Shown: piece by piece, positions 34,198-43,309 of the stretch
How the letters are laid out: each line of letters begins with the position of its first letter
Numbering within the stretch: position 1 is the first letter of the stretch
Assembly (NCBI RefSeq): GCF_021555155.1
Contig: NZ_JAKGBU010000006.1
Span: 1-52,244 of the forward strand
DNA length: 52,244 nucleotides
DNA from: Rhizobium alarense
Lineage (GTDB): Bacteria > Pseudomonadota > Alphaproteobacteria > Rhizobiales > Rhizobiaceae
Reading direction: 5' to 3'
Program-made: the position numbers and the translations under genes
The notes under the pieces: model-generated
The model's input: only the letters and a program-made list of their open reading frames with translations
The model's database searches: none
Told to the model about the DNA's origin: nothing

Positions 34198-35616
34198 TCA
34201 GCCCGCAACCCATCCCGAAAGCAGGGCAAGCCCCTTTGCAAGCAGCTCCTGGGCCGCCGCCTCATCCCGCGCCTCGACATAACAGCGCATCTCCGGCGCG
34301 TTGCCGGACGGGCGGAGATGGATGATGCTGCGATCCTCCAGCGTTATGCGCAAGCCGTCGATGTCGCTCGTTTCGGCCGGCAGGCCGACGGGCGCGAGAA
34401 AGGCCGCGAGTGCTTCCGGGCTCGACCGCAGCATCGCCATCAGCGCGGCGCTGCGCTCCTGAACATAGTTCTCGATCCGGTCGCTGGCGGCGACCGGAAG
34501 GGCATAGCCGGATGCAAGCGCAGACAGCGGCTTGCCGCGCGAGACCGCGCGGTACAGCGCGGCGAGAATCGGCAGGAAGCAGTCGCGGGTCGGCAGGGGC
34601 GCAAGCGTTCCGCCATGCACCGCGAAGGGTGTCGCGGTCAGCGTTCCGCCGTTCGCCTCGAAACCCATCACCGCCCCTTCGCCCTTCGCCACCGCCTCCG
34701 CCATGGCGGCAATCACATAGGGCGAGCCGACACGCGTGCGCATCACCCGGTAGTTTCCGGCCGCCTCGATGCCGGAATTGGACGTGACCGGCGTTGCGAT
34801 GACCTTCGCCCCGAGGAAGTCGGCCGCGACGAGCCCGAGCAGATCGCCTCGCAGCGGCGTTCCCCCCTCGTCCGCAACCAGCGGCCGGTCGCCGTCGCCA
34901 TCGGCCGAGACGATCGCGTCGAGACGGTGTTCGGCCGCCCATCGCTTCAATTTGGCAATCGTCTCCGACGAAACCGCTTCCGTGTCGACCGGGATGAAGG
35001 TTTCCGATCGGCCGAGCGGCACGCAGTCGGCGCCAAAATGCGAAAGGATGTCGCCCAGCATGTCGCGGGCGACCGTGCTGTGTTCGTAGACGCCCACCCT
35101 GAGGCCGGCAAGCACACCCTCCGGCAGCAGGGCCCGGTTGCGGTCGAGGAAAAGCGCCCTCGCCTCTCCCGACCGGTCGCCGGGTGCGGGCTCGCTCTCC
35201 GCCGGCGGCAGTTCCGCAGCCTGCGCGATCACCGTGATGGCCGCCTCGTCCACCTTGTCGATCTCACCGTCCGGACGGTAGAACTTGATGCCGTTGCGGT
35301 CGGCCGGGATGTGGGATCCCGTGATCATCAGGCTGGCGCGACGATGGCGCAAGCCGAGCAGGGCAAGCGCCGGTGTCGGCAGCGCGCCGCAATCGACCGG
35401 CTTCAATCCGGCAGCCGCGATCGCCGCCATGGCGCGTGCCGCAATCGCCGGACTCGACTGGCGAAAGTCGCGCGCCACGAAGACCTCGTCGCCGGGCGCG
35501 GCGAACCCGGCCTGACGCAGATGGCGCACGAAGGCAACCGTATGCACGGTGGTCGGCGGCCCATCAAGGTCGACCGACAATCCGCGAAGTCCACTCGTGC
35601 CGAATTTGATGCTCAT
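34198..35616 (-). CDS. Phosphomannomutase/phosphoglucomutase-family phosphohexomutase
   Basis: Interconverts hexose 1- and 6-phosphates. The 472-residue product starts IKFGTSGLRG and has the four family elements. These are a phosphoserine loop reading TGSHIPADRNGIKFY (canonical families have TASHNP), the metal loop DGDGDRP, the sugar-binding FEANGG and the phosphate-binding RPSGNAPEMR. It is close in style to rhizobial NoeK-type phosphomannomutases; I leave the symbol blank because the substrate cannot be settled from sequence. Product could feed GDP-mannose or UDP-glucose pools. The variant serine loop keeps the essential Ser. Confidence 0.9.
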   Translation of the reverse strand: MSIKFGTSGLRGLSVDLDGPPTTVHTVAFVRHLRQAGFAAPGDEVFVARDFRQSSPAIAARAMAAIAAAGLKPVDCGALPTPALALLGLRHRRASLMITGSHIPADRNGIKFYRPDGEIDKVDEAAITVIAQAAELPPAESEPAPGDRSGEARALFLDRNRALLPEGVLAGLRVGVYEHSTVARDMLGDILSHFGADCVPLGRSETFIPVDTEAVSSETIAKLKRWAAEHRLDAIVSADGDGDRPLVADEGGTPLRGDLLGLVAADFLGAKVIATPVTSNSGIEAAGNYRVMRTRVGSPYVIAAMAEAVAKGEGAVMGFEANGGTLTATPFAVHGGTLAPLPTRDCFLPILAALYRAVSRGKPLSALASGYALPVAASDRIENYVQERSAALMAMLRSSPEALAAFLAPVGLPAETSDIDGLRITLEDRSIIHLRPSGNAPEMRCYVEARDEAAAQELLAKGLALLSGWVAG

Positions 35617-35823
35617 GCCTTCAACCTCATTTCATGCGCGCGGGACAGGCGCCGTCCAAAATTTTCCCGAATATTGCGTTCCGGCAGAAGAAGTCCATCC
35701 AGCGAGGCTCTGCCGTATGCAAGCGGAAGATGGACCGGCCGGCGAATAAAACAAGAAGACGACGCGTCAGCCCGGCAGGGACGCAGAAGGGATGACACCC
35801 ACATCAAGAAGAGAGGATAGAGA

Positions 35824-36177
35824 ATGTCAAGAATTCGCAATATCGCCTTCGGCTGCGCCATGAGCGCGGCGTCGGTCCTGGCTCCGATCGGCGCGGCACA
35901 GGCCGGTCCGCTTGCCGTGCCCGGTCTCAGGATCGAAACGGCAAGCGAGATCGTGCCGGCGAGGCTCGTCTGCAATGCCTACCGCTGCTGGAACACGTAT
36001 CCGCGCCGCTACTACCGTCCGCGCTACTATCGTCCGCCGGTCTACCGCGCGCCGGTCTATGGCGGCAGCGCCCATGTGCGCTGGTGCCTGAACCGTTACC
36101 GGACCTACAACCCGGCGACGAACCGCTATCATGCGGGCGGCGGCGTTTACCCGATCTGCTATTCGCCCTATCGCTGA
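35824..36177 (+). CDS. BA14K-family secreted protein
   Basis: A 117-residue product with a signal peptide (ending IGAAQA, about residue 27), a Tyr/Arg/Pro-rich middle (RRYYRPRYYRPPVYRAPVY) and the C-terminal BA14K motif HVRWCLNRYRTYNPATNRY with GGGVYPICYSP. This family was named from an immunoreactive Brucella protein and is common in Rhizobiales. GAGAGGA lies 5-6 nt before ATG 35824. Envelope or periplasmic location inferred; function unknown. Confidence 0.88.
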   Translation: MSRIRNIAFGCAMSAASVLAPIGAAQAGPLAVPGLRIETASEIVPARLVCNAYRCWNTYPRRYYRPRYYRPPVYRAPVYGGSAHVRWCLNRYRTYNPATNRYHAGGGVYPICYSPYR

Positions 36178-36243
36178 TCCTGGCGCCAGGCAGGGGCGGC
36201 GCATCCGTCCGCCCCTGCCACGGCGGCGATGCGCCGGCTGCCG

Positions 36244-36555
36244 TCATGCCGGCTTGCCGGCCGTGGACGGTCCTGCCGCGTCGACATGGCCGAGGTCCCT
36301 GCCGGGTTCCACCACGTCGCGCACGCGCTGCTTCAACTCCTTCGGCCCGGGAAACCCGCCGTCGCGCTTGCGTTCCCAGACGACCTGGTCTCCGACACGA
36401 ATTTCGAAATTGCCACCAGTGCCCGGCACGAGGGTCACGGCGCCGAGCGTGTCGGAAAAGGTCGAGAGCAGTTCCTGCGCCATCCAGGCAGCCCGCAGCA
36501 ACCAGTTGCATTGTGTGCAGTAGACGATCGTGACGTGGGGCTTGGCGGCAGCCAT
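36244..36555 (-). CDS. SelT/SelW/SelH-family (Rdx) thioredoxin-like protein
   Basis: A 103-residue product with the family's CxxC redox motif at the start (VTIVYCTQCNWLLRAAWMAQEL), then GTGGNFEIRVGDQVVWERKRDGGFPGPKELKQRVRD, as in bacterial Rdx proteins. Cysteine replaces selenocysteine. ATG 36555 has GGAG 7 nt upstream; TTG 36561 is a weaker option. A redox function is inferred from the family. Confidence 0.9.
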   Translation of the reverse strand: MAAAKPHVTIVYCTQCNWLLRAAWMAQELLSTFSDTLGAVTLVPGTGGNFEIRVGDQVVWERKRDGGFPGPKELKQRVRDVVEPGRDLGHVDAAGPSTAGKPA

Positions 36556-36742
36556 GGACAATCTCCTCCGTTTCGGATCGATACTAGCGCCGAACGGTCG
36601 GATCCGCCACGAAGGATCCGCAGACGGCGCAGCCTCACGTAAATGTCAACTTAATTCATCAAGTTTTGAATCGAATGGCCTTGCAGGATATGCCGCGGCC
36701 GCGACAGAGATATCGCAGCGCAACATCCATGAAAGGTTATCC

Positions 36743-37192
36743 ATGAGCAACGCTTCCGCAACCGCACCCCGCCTCATCGTGCCGGCACTCGGTCGTCTCT
36801 ATGCAACGCTCGGCGAGAGCGCGGAAACGCTGATGCGCCTCGCAGCCGGCCTGCTGCTGGCGACGCATGGCTACGGCAAGATCCTTGATCCGTTCGGGGC
36901 CTCCGGCATGGTCGAAAGCCTCGGCTTCTATCCGGGTGTGTTCTGGTCGCCGCTTCTGGCCGCAACCGAGTTCTTCGGCGGCATCCTGATCGCGATCGGC
37001 CTGCTGACGCGGCCTGCCGCGGTCGCGGCCACCATCGTGCTTGCCGTCACCATCTACTTCCACGGCATCGCGCAGGGTCAGGGACTTGCCGGCGCCGAAA
37101 AGTCGATCCTCTGGGCGACGATCACGCTGTTCTTCGCCATCCGCGGCGCCAACAGCCAGTCTGTGGACGCCAGGCTCGGCCGGCAGTTCTGA
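36743..37192 (+). CDS. DoxX-family membrane protein
   Basis: A 149-residue product with four hydrophobic segments: AAGLLLATHGYGKI, PLLAATEFFGGILIAIGLL, AAVAATIVLAVTIYF and ILWATITLFFAI. The DoxX block HGYGKILDPFG and the TEFFGGILIAIG stretch are typical. The usual annotation is DoxX/quinol oxidase-related, although most members have no proven activity. ATG 36743 has AAAGG 6 nt upstream. Confidence 0.88.
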   Translation: MSNASATAPRLIVPALGRLYATLGESAETLMRLAAGLLLATHGYGKILDPFGASGMVESLGFYPGVFWSPLLAATEFFGGILIAIGLLTRPAAVAATIVLAVTIYFHGIAQGQGLAGAEKSILWATITLFFAIRGANSQSVDARLGRQF

Positions 37193-37232
37193 CGCGGTCG
37201 TAGGCCTGACTGCCGCCTTGAGCGGGCGGCAG

Positions 37233-37598
37233 TCAGCGCGACAGCATGCCGCGCACCGCCGAAAGCAGCTTCTCGGCATCATAGGGCTTCGTCACGATCT
37301 GCACGTCCGGCAGGCCGGGAACACCCCGGCAATGAAACTCCGAGACCGTGGTCAGAAGCACCTGCACGCCGAGCGCCAGGAGGCGTTCGGCGCGGGCGAC
37401 GGCACTCGCAGGCTCTGCCGGAACGTCGAGCAGGCAGAGAGCCGCAGTTTTCAACTGCTCATCGTCCTGCCCGTCGAGTTGCTCCGGCCGGACCAGGCTG
37501 ATGCTGCAATCGAACGCCGACTTGATCAGATATTCCGCGTCGATCGCGATCAGGAATTCTTCTTCCGCGATCAGGATGCGCGGTTGCATTTTTGTCAC
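37233..37598 (-). CDS. Single-domain receiver protein
   Basis: A 121-residue stand-alone CheY-like receiver: ILIAEEEFLIAIDAEYLI, acceptor Asp in CLLDVPAEP, a switch Thr region VLLTTV and Lys in IVTKPYD. The acidic cluster is EEE rather than ED/DD, so metal binding may be altered, but Asp and Lys are kept. GTG 37598 is preferred because GGAG lies 7 nt upstream. Phosphorelay partner unknown. It is divergent from the Crp/Fnr gene, and both flank a palindrome. Confidence 0.8.
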   Translation of the reverse strand: MTKMQPRILIAEEEFLIAIDAEYLIKSAFDCSISLVRPEQLDGQDDEQLKTAALCLLDVPAEPASAVARAERLLALGVQVLLTTVSEFHCRGVPGLPDVQIVTKPYDAEKLLSAVRGMLSR

Positions 37599-37687
37599 GG
37601 CCGCACTCCCGGCGTTAGAATCCAGTCCTTGGCCGACAGCCGCTGCGGTCGTCCGGAGGGGCGGACCTTCGTGCGATCCCCCTGCCG

Positions 37688-37705
37688 TGTCATTTAAATT
37701 TGACA
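37688..37705. promoter_or_regulatory. Palindromic operator candidate between receiver and Crp/Fnr genes
   Basis: TGTCATTTAAATTTGACA, an inverted repeat of TGTCA around 8 AT-only bases in the 213-bp divergent gap. It does not match FNR (TTGAT-N4-ATCAA) or CRP (TGTGA-N6-TCACA) boxes. It could be bound by the adjacent regulator. Confidence 0.4.
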
Positions 37706-37811
37706 TAGTACCCGACGAATTCGGAACCCCCCGTCATGCGCCGCGTTGACACGACTCCCCTGCCCTCGTTCGCCATGCGCAACGGTGAAGGGCACGCAAC
37801 CGGAGAGGCGT

Positions 37812-38579
37812 ATGGAAAGACGGAGGAACGGCAATGGCATTGGCGGAAAATGGCATACGCCCTGCACGCAGTGTCCGCTGCGCGCACTGCCGCATTTCCG
37901 GGACTTCAACGCCAAGGAACTCGATTTCGTCGCGCATTTCAAATCCGGCGAGCTCTCCGTCGACCGGGGTTCCACGTTTCTCGTCGAAGGCACTCACAGC
38001 CCGCATATCTACACGGTGCTGAACGGCTGGGCCTTTCGCTGCAAATTTCTGTCCGACGGCCGCCGGCAGATTCTGAACTATGTGCTGCCGGGCGACCTCG
38101 TCGGTCTGCAGGGAGGTTTGCTGGGTGCGATGGACCATTCCGTGGAAGCGCTTTCGCCGCTGACGCTGTGCGTCTTCGAGCGCTCGAAGCTCGACCGTCT
38201 GTTCGAGCGGCATGCGTCGCTCGCCTATGACCTGACCTGGATCGCCGCGCGCGAGGAGCGCATCCTCGACGAACACCTGCTGAGCATCGGCCGGCGCTCG
38301 GCGATCGAACGCACCGCGTACCTGCTCTCCTATATCGAGCAGAAGGCGCGGCAGGTGCACATGCTGACGGTCAACCGCCCCGTCATTCCCGTCACCCAGC
38401 AGCACGTGGCGGATACGCTGGGTCTCTCGCTGGTTCATACCAACAAGACCTTGCGCAAGCTCGCCGATCGCAGGCTGATCAAATGGCTCGACCGCGGTTG
38501 CGAGGTTCTCGCGTCGGACGACCTCAGGCGCCTGGCGCAGTGGGAGGGGCTGCCGGAGATGCAGCGGCCCTTCATCTGA
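37812..38579 (+). CDS. Crp/Fnr-family transcriptional regulator
   Basis: A 255-residue product with an N-terminal CTQCPLRAL motif (C18 and C21), a cyclic-nucleotide-binding-like beta-roll (about residues 35-130, with LVEGTHSPHIYTVLNGW and VLPGDLVGLQGG), a dimer helix and a Crp-type HTH (VTQQHVADTLGLSLVHTNKTLRKL). Only two closely spaced N-terminal cysteines are seen, so an FNR-type iron-sulfur cluster, which needs four, is not supported. ATG 37812 has GGAG 6 nt upstream. Effector unknown. It converges on pyrC, with stops 3 bp apart. Confidence 0.92.
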   Translation: MERRRNGNGIGGKWHTPCTQCPLRALPHFRDFNAKELDFVAHFKSGELSVDRGSTFLVEGTHSPHIYTVLNGWAFRCKFLSDGRRQILNYVLPGDLVGLQGGLLGAMDHSVEALSPLTLCVFERSKLDRLFERHASLAYDLTWIAAREERILDEHLLSIGRRSAIERTAYLLSYIEQKARQVHMLTVNRPVIPVTQQHVADTLGLSLVHTNKTLRKLADRRLIKWLDRGCEVLASDDLRRLAQWEGLPEMQRPFI

Positions 38580-38582
38580 GCG

Positions 38583-39638
38583 TCAGCCGGCGACGTCCCA
38601 GTGCAGCTTGAACATCGGGTCGAAGACCGTGACGGGTCCGGCACCGGTGTCTATCTTGTGCGGAAAGGACAGCGGGTCGTCCCGGCGCACCAGGGTCACG
38701 CGCTCCTCGTTCGGCGCAAGGCCATACCAGGCAGGACCGTTCAGCGACGTGAAGGCCTCCAGCCGGTCGAGCGCGCCTTCGTCCTCGAAGACATGCGCGA
38801 GGCAGCTCATCGTGTTGATCGAGGTGTAGATGCCCGCGCAGCCGCAGGCACATTCCTTCAGCGGATCCGCGTGCGGCGCCGAATCGGTCCCGAGGAAGAA
38901 GCGGCGGTCGCCCGAGGTCGCGGCTTCCCGAAGCGCAAGACGGTGCTCCTCCCGCTTGGCGACCGGCAGGCAGTAGTAATGCGGGCGGATGCCGCCGACG
39001 AGGATCGCGTTGCGGTTGATGATCAGGTGGTGGGTGGTGATCGAGCCCGCGAGGTTCCTCCCGCTCGACCGGATGTAGTCGATGCCGTCCTTCGTCGTTA
39101 CGTGTTCCATCGTGACCTTGAGTTCGGGAAGACGCTTGCGGAGCGGGTCGAGCACGGTCTCGATGAACACCGCCTCGCGATCAAAGATATCCACCTCCGG
39201 CGTCGTCACCTCGCCGTGCACGCAGAGCGGCAGGCCGATCTTCGCCATGCGCTCCAGAACCGGCATGGCATTGTCGAGATTGCGCACGCCGCCATGCGAA
39301 TTGGTGGTGGCACCGGCCGGATAGAGCTTGACGGCGGTGATCAGGCCGCTCGCCTTGCCGGCCTCGACGTCGTCCGGTTCGGTGTGTTCCGTCAGATAGA
39401 GCGTCATCAGCGGCTCGAAACGGTCTCCTGCCGGGATCGCCGCCAGGATGCGCGCGCGATAGGCCTTCGCGTCCTCGGTCGTCACCACCGGCGGCACGAG
39501 GTTGGGCATGATGATGGCGCGGGCGAAGTGCCGCGCCGTGTCGCCGATCACGCCGGCGAGCATCGCGCCGTCGCGCAGATGCAGGTGCCAGTCGTCCGGG
39601 CGACGGATGGTGAGTTCGGTGATCGCAGAAGAGGTCAT
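38583..39638 (-). CDS. pyrC: Dihydroorotase (class II, homodimeric)
   Basis: Third step of de novo pyrimidine synthesis: reversible cyclisation of carbamoyl-aspartate to dihydroorotate. The 351-residue product is like E. coli PyrC (about 348). Metal ligands are H18 and H20 in [10 protein letters not shown], the carbamylated Lys in [11 protein letters not shown], His in CVHGEV and ITTHHLI, and Asp in [10 protein letters not shown] 39638; the open frame upstream runs antisense-like into frcK and is not coding. It follows frcK on the same strand after 79 bp, the arrangement I recall from the S. meliloti chromosome. Confidence 0.96.
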   Translation of the reverse strand: MTSSAITELTIRRPDDWHLHLRDGAMLAGVIGDTARHFARAIIMPNLVPPVVTTEDAKAYRARILAAIPAGDRFEPLMTLYLTEHTEPDDVEAGKASGLITAVKLYPAGATTNSHGGVRNLDNAMPVLERMAKIGLPLCVHGEVTTPEVDIFDREAVFIETVLDPLRKRLPELKVTMEHVTTKDGIDYIRSSGRNLAGSITTHHLIINRNAILVGGIRPHYYCLPVAKREEHRLALREAATSGDRRFFLGTDSAPHADPLKECACGCAGIYTSINTMSCLAHVFEDEGALDRLEAFTSLNGPAWYGLAPNEERVTLVRRDDPLSFPHKIDTGAGPVTVFDPMFKLHWDVAG

Positions 39639-39717
39639 GGCGCAGCTCCCGGCATCGTGTCCGGGTCCGATAACATCAAGCGTGGCGTGATGACAATTCC
39701 TGCCGGGCGATCCGGGT

Positions 39718-40338
39718 TCAGAAGGTGTCGACGCGAATATCCGCAGCGCGCGAGTTCTCGGTGATGCGCCTGCCGTTCGGCAGGTCGTTGCCGTAGAGCT
39801 TCCACTCAATGCCGGCCTCGTCCAGCCCGTAGTGGATCCAGCGCTCGCGCAACCGCTCCTCCAGCACTTCATTGGTGGGGCCGACGAAGATCGTGAGGTC
39901 GAATTTCCCGTCGAGCCGCGTCCACGGCGCTTCGTCCAGCAGCAGATAGTTGCCTTCAACAAGGATGATGCGCACGTCCGGGCCGATGGCGCGGGCGGAT
40001 GCAATGGCGATCTCGCGCGCGCGGTCGAAGACCGGCACCAGCACTTCCTCGTTTCCACGGCGCACCGCGTCGACGATATCCGCGAAGCCGCGCACGTCGA
40101 AGGTTTCCGGTGCGCCCTTGCGCGGCAGTAGGCCGCGCGCTTCGAGGATACCGTTGTCCATATGGAAGCCATCCATCGGAAGGACTTCCGCAGCCTCGCC
40201 CCTGGTGACGAGAGCCTCGCGCAACGCATCGGCGAGCGTCGACTTGCCGGCGCCCGGCGGGCCGGCGATGCCGACGAGGAAACGGCGCGCCGGGCCGGCG
40301 CGCCGCAGGACGGTTTCGGCGATCTCCGCCAGGGTCAT
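39718..40338 (-). CDS. frcK: FrcK-like sugar kinase (P-loop nucleoside/nucleotide kinase family)
   Basis: A 206-residue P-loop kinase: Walker [13 protein letters not shown], the acceptor-site motif [10 protein letters not shown], Walker B-like [12 protein letters not shown], and the lid region [11 protein letters not shown] near the end. It belongs to the pantothenate/uridine-kinase-like group. In S. meliloti frcK is the last gene of the fructose transporter operon and its product is a putative kinase. ATG 40338 overlaps the frcA stop by 4 nt. Substrate is inferred from operon membership, not proven. Confidence 0.88.
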   Translation of the reverse strand: MTLAEIAETVLRRAGPARRFLVGIAGPPGAGKSTLADALREALVTRGEAAEVLPMDGFHMDNGILEARGLLPRKGAPETFDVRGFADIVDAVRRGNEEVLVPVFDRAREIAIASARAIGPDVRIILVEGNYLLLDEAPWTRLDGKFDLTIFVGPTNEVLEERLRERWIHYGLDEAGIEWKLYGNDLPNGRRITENSRAADIRVDTF

Positions 40339-41114
40339 GCGGCGACCGCCTCCCGGGGCGCTTCCTTGGCGCCGGTCATGAAGGCGACGGCATCCGACAT
40401 CGTGTAGTCCTTCGGGTTGATGACGGCCAGCCGCCGTCCGAGCCGATGGATGTGGATGCGGTCCGCCACCTCGAAGACATGCGGCATGTTGTGCGAAATG
40501 AGCACGATCGGCAGGCCGCGCCGTTTCACGTCGAGGATCAGTTCGAGAACCTTGCGCGATTCCTTGACGCCGAGCGCCGCCGTCGGTTCGTCCATGATCA
40601 CGACCTTCGACCCGAAGGCAGCGGCGCGTGCCACCGCCACGCCCTGGCGCTGGCCGCCCGAAAGCGTCTCCACCGCCTGGTTGATGTTCTGGATCGTCAT
40701 CAGGCCGAGTTCGGTCAGCTTGTCGCGGGCGATTTTTTCCATCCGCGGGCGGTCGAGCATGCGGAAGACCGAGCCGAGTGGACCGGGTCGCCGGATCTCG
40801 CGGCCGAGGAACATGTTGTCGGCGATCGAAAGCGCCGGCGACAGCGCGAGGTTCTGGTAGACGGTCTCGATGCCGGCGTCGCGGGCCGCCATCGGCGAGG
40901 AAAAGTGCACCACCTCGCCATTGAGCCGGATTTCGCCTTCGTCGGGCCGGACGGCGCCCGATATCGCCTTGATCAGCGTGGATTTGCCGGCGCCGTTGTC
41001 GCCGATGACGGCGAGGATCTCGTTCTGACGAAGGTCGAAATCGGCCTGGTCGAGAGCGGTAACGCGGCCGTAGCGCTTCACCAGGCCGCGGGCGGTGAGG
41101 ATATTTTCGGTCAT
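40335..41114 (-). CDS. frcA: FrcA, fructose ABC transporter ATP-binding protein
   Basis: Energises sugar uptake with FrcB and FrcC. The 259-residue product is a single ATPase domain (carbohydrate-uptake type 2 transporters usually carry a double one; FrcA is the known short form). It has Walker A GDNGAGKST, Q-loop VYQNLALSP, signature LSGGQRQGVAVARA, Walker B VVIMDEPTAALG and switch His in VLISHNM. It overlaps the frcC stop (TGATG) and the frcK start. Confidence 0.95.
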   Translation of the reverse strand: MTENILTARGLVKRYGRVTALDQADFDLRQNEILAVIGDNGAGKSTLIKAISGAVRPDEGEIRLNGEVVHFSSPMAARDAGIETVYQNLALSPALSIADNMFLGREIRRPGPLGSVFRMLDRPRMEKIARDKLTELGLMTIQNINQAVETLSGGQRQGVAVARAAAFGSKVVIMDEPTAALGVKESRKVLELILDVKRRGLPIVLISHNMPHVFEVADRIHIHRLGRRLAVINPKDYTMSDAVAFMTGAKEAPREAVAA

Positions 41115-42172
41115 CAGCCTGCTACCTTTCTAATCCACTGGTCGAGGGCGACGGCCGAGATGATCAGCACGCCCGTGAGCAGTACCTTCCACTGCGGATC
41201 CGCACCCAGCATGTTGAGGCCCATGGAAACGACGCCGACGATCAGCGCGCCGAACATCGTGCCGAGGATCGATCCACGTCCGCCGAAGAGCGATATGCCG
41301 CCGATCACGGCCGCGGTGATGGCCTGCAGGTTGTAGTCGGTGACTGCCCAGGACGGAGAAATCGAGCCGTTGCGGCCGATCGAGACCCAGGCGGCGAGCG
41401 CCGCGATCACGCCTGCCAGCGCATAGGTGCCGAGCAGCACGCGGTCGGTGCGGATACCCGCCAGTTTCGCCGCTTCGGGATCGTCGCCGACGGCATAGAG
41501 ATGGCGGCCCCAGGCGGTGTGGTTGAGCGCATACCAGAGCACGATGACGAGGAGGATCATGGTGATCACACCGAGCGTCAGCACGGCGCCGCCGAATTTG
41601 AAGCTTATGCCGAAAAACTGCAGGAAGGGGGCCCTGGCCTCGATATCGGCGTCGCGCAGGGTCTCATTGGCCGAATAGATGAAATTCGTCGCCATGACGA
41701 TGTTCCAGGTACCGAGCGTGACGATGAAGGGCGGCAGCTTCAGCTTGGCGACGAGGAAGCCGTTCAGCAATCCGCAGCCCCCTCCCACCACCAGCCCGAT
41801 CACGACCGAGAGCGGCGCGGGTATGCCGTAATGCAGCGCGCAATTGCCCATCACCACTGCCGAGATGACCATGATGACGCCGATCGAGAGGTCGATGCCG
41901 GCGGTCAGGATGACCAGCGTCTGCGCCGCGCCGAGTATGCCGACGACGGCAATCTGCTGCAGGATGAGGGTCAGCGTGTAGCTGGAGAAAAATCGGTCGC
42001 CGATGGTCAGACCGAAGATGATGATCGACAGCACGAGCACGATCGCCGGCACTGCCGCAGGCGTCGAATGCAGGAAATGCTGGATCTTCTGAAGCGGCGA
42101 TCGCGAGTGAAAGGTAGCGACAGACGTGTCGCTCTGGTCGAGAACCTTCTCGAACTCCTGGAGACTTGCCAT
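41114..42172 (-). CDS. frcC: FrcC, fructose ABC transporter permease
   Basis: A 352-residue inner-membrane permease of the RbsC type with about ten hydrophobic segments. It contains the conserved blocks TLVILTAGIDLSIGVIM, VTLGTWNIVM, AVGDDPEAAKLAGI (the EAA-like cytoplasmic loop that meets the ATPase) and AVIGGISLFGGRGS. ATG 42172 has GGGAGG 6 nt upstream; the frame stays open upstream through the frcB-frcC gap, which instead holds a hairpin. Confidence 0.95.
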   Translation of the reverse strand: MASLQEFEKVLDQSDTSVATFHSRSPLQKIQHFLHSTPAAVPAIVLVLSIIIFGLTIGDRFFSSYTLTLILQQIAVVGILGAAQTLVILTAGIDLSIGVIMVISAVVMGNCALHYGIPAPLSVVIGLVVGGGCGLLNGFLVAKLKLPPFIVTLGTWNIVMATNFIYSANETLRDADIEARAPFLQFFGISFKFGGAVLTLGVITMILLVIVLWYALNHTAWGRHLYAVGDDPEAAKLAGIRTDRVLLGTYALAGVIAALAAWVSIGRNGSISPSWAVTDYNLQAITAAVIGGISLFGGRGSILGTMFGALIVGVVSMGLNMLGADPQWKVLLTGVLIISAVALDQWIRKVAG

Positions 42173-42224
42173 GATTTCCCTCCCAAGGACCGGCATCGGA
42201 GTTCCGGCTATGCTGCCGGTCAAT

Positions 42225-42254
42225 CCGGGGGAGCGGCAGGCTCCGTTCCCCCGG
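42225..42254 (-). terminator. frcB-frcC intergenic hairpin
   Basis: CCGGGGGA pairs with TCCCCCGG, extended by four more pairs (one G-T) to a 12-bp stem with a 6-nt loop, in the 111-bp gap. No T tract. Hairpins at this place commonly protect the binding-protein mRNA or partially terminate, giving more FrcB than membrane subunits. Confidence 0.65.
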
Positions 42255-42283
42255 GAAGAGCTTGGACCCAAAGGATCAGGGGA

Positions 42284-43309
42284 TCAACCCCAGCACTTGT
42301 CCGTGCCGTCCTTGACGCTGATCGACTGCACGCCTTCGGCAGGCTTGTCGGTGACGAGCGCCACGCCGGTATCGAAGAAGTCCTTGCCTTCGGTCGGCTT
42401 CGGCTTCTCTCCGGTTTCGGCAAACTTCTTGATCGCCTCGACGCCGAGGGCAGCCATCAGCAGCGGATACTGCTGGGAGGTCGCACCGATCTGGCCATCG
42501 GCCACAGCCTGGACGCCCGGGCAGCCGCCGTCGACCGACACGATCAGCACGTCGCCTTCCTTGCCGATCGCCTTGAGCGCCTGGTAGGCGCCGACGGCGG
42601 CCGGCTCGTTGATCGTGTGGATCACGCTGATGTCCGGATCCTTCTGCAGAAGGTTTTCCATCGCCTTGCGGCCACCTTCCTCGTTGCCGTTGGTCACGTC
42701 GTGGCCGACGATGCGCGGGTCGTCCTCGTCGCCGATCTTGTTCGGATCCTTGGGGTCGATGCCAAAGCCAATCATGAAGCCCTGGTCACGCAGGACGTCC
42801 ACGGTCGGCTGCGACGGGGTGAGGTCGAGGAAGCCGATCTTGGCATCCTTGGCCTTGTCGCCGAGGGTGGCGGCAGCCCACTGGCCGATCAGCTTGCCGG
42901 CGAGCAGGTTGTCGGTGGCGAAGGTCGCGTCGGCGGCGGTGGCCGGATCAAGCGGCGTGTCGAGCGCAATCACCAGCAGCCCGGCTTCCTGGGCTTTCTT
43001 GACCTGGTCGACGATGGCCTTGGTATCGGACGCGGCGATCAGGATACCCTTGGCACCGGAGGCGATGCAGGACTCGATGGCAGCCACCTGGCTGTCATGG
43101 TCGCCGTCGACCTTGCCGGCATAGGCCTTGAGATCGACACCGAGTTCGGCCGCCTTGGCGGTCGCACCTTCCTTCATCTTGACGAAGAAGGGGTTCGTGT
43201 CAGTCTTGGTGATCAGGCAGGCGCTGACCTCGGCCGCAGAGGCCGGAGCGGAAAAGGCCACGCCAAGCGCGAGCGCGCCGAGAGCGGCGGAAACAATGGT
43301 CTTCCTCAT
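42284..43309 (-). CDS. frcB: FrcB, periplasmic fructose-binding protein
   Basis: A 341-residue sugar-binding protein (RbsB-like, periplasmic binding protein family 1) with a signal peptide (ending FSAPASA, about residue 25). The mature protein begins [19 protein letters not shown], with [21 protein letters not shown] and [13 protein letters not shown]-type blocks lining the sugar cleft. Length equals that known for S. meliloti FrcB. ATG 43309 has GGGAGG 5 nt upstream. It is the first gene of frcBCAK and divergent from frcR. Fructose, and probably mannose and ribose, uptake is inferred from the characterised homologue. Confidence 0.96.
   Translation of the reverse strand: MRKTIVSAALGALALGVAFSAPASAAEVSACLITKTDTNPFFVKMKEGATAKAAELGVDLKAYAGKVDGDHDSQVAAIESCIASGAKGILIAASDTKAIVDQVKKAQEAGLLVIALDTPLDPATAADATFATDNLLAGKLIGQWAAATLGDKAKDAKIGFLDLTPSQPTVDVLRDQGFMIGFGIDPKDPNKIGDEDDPRIVGHDVTNGNEEGGRKAMENLLQKDPDISVIHTINEPAAVGAYQALKAIGKEGDVLIVSVDGGCPGVQAVADGQIGATSQQYPLLMAALGVEAIKKFAETGEKPKPTEGKDFFDTGVALVTDKPAEGVQSISVKDGTDKCWG

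Noticed and set aside
33797-34282. A 161-codon plus-strand frame across the tRNA gene.
   Set aside because: It reads through a clear tRNA-Leu gene on the other strand and has no protein features.
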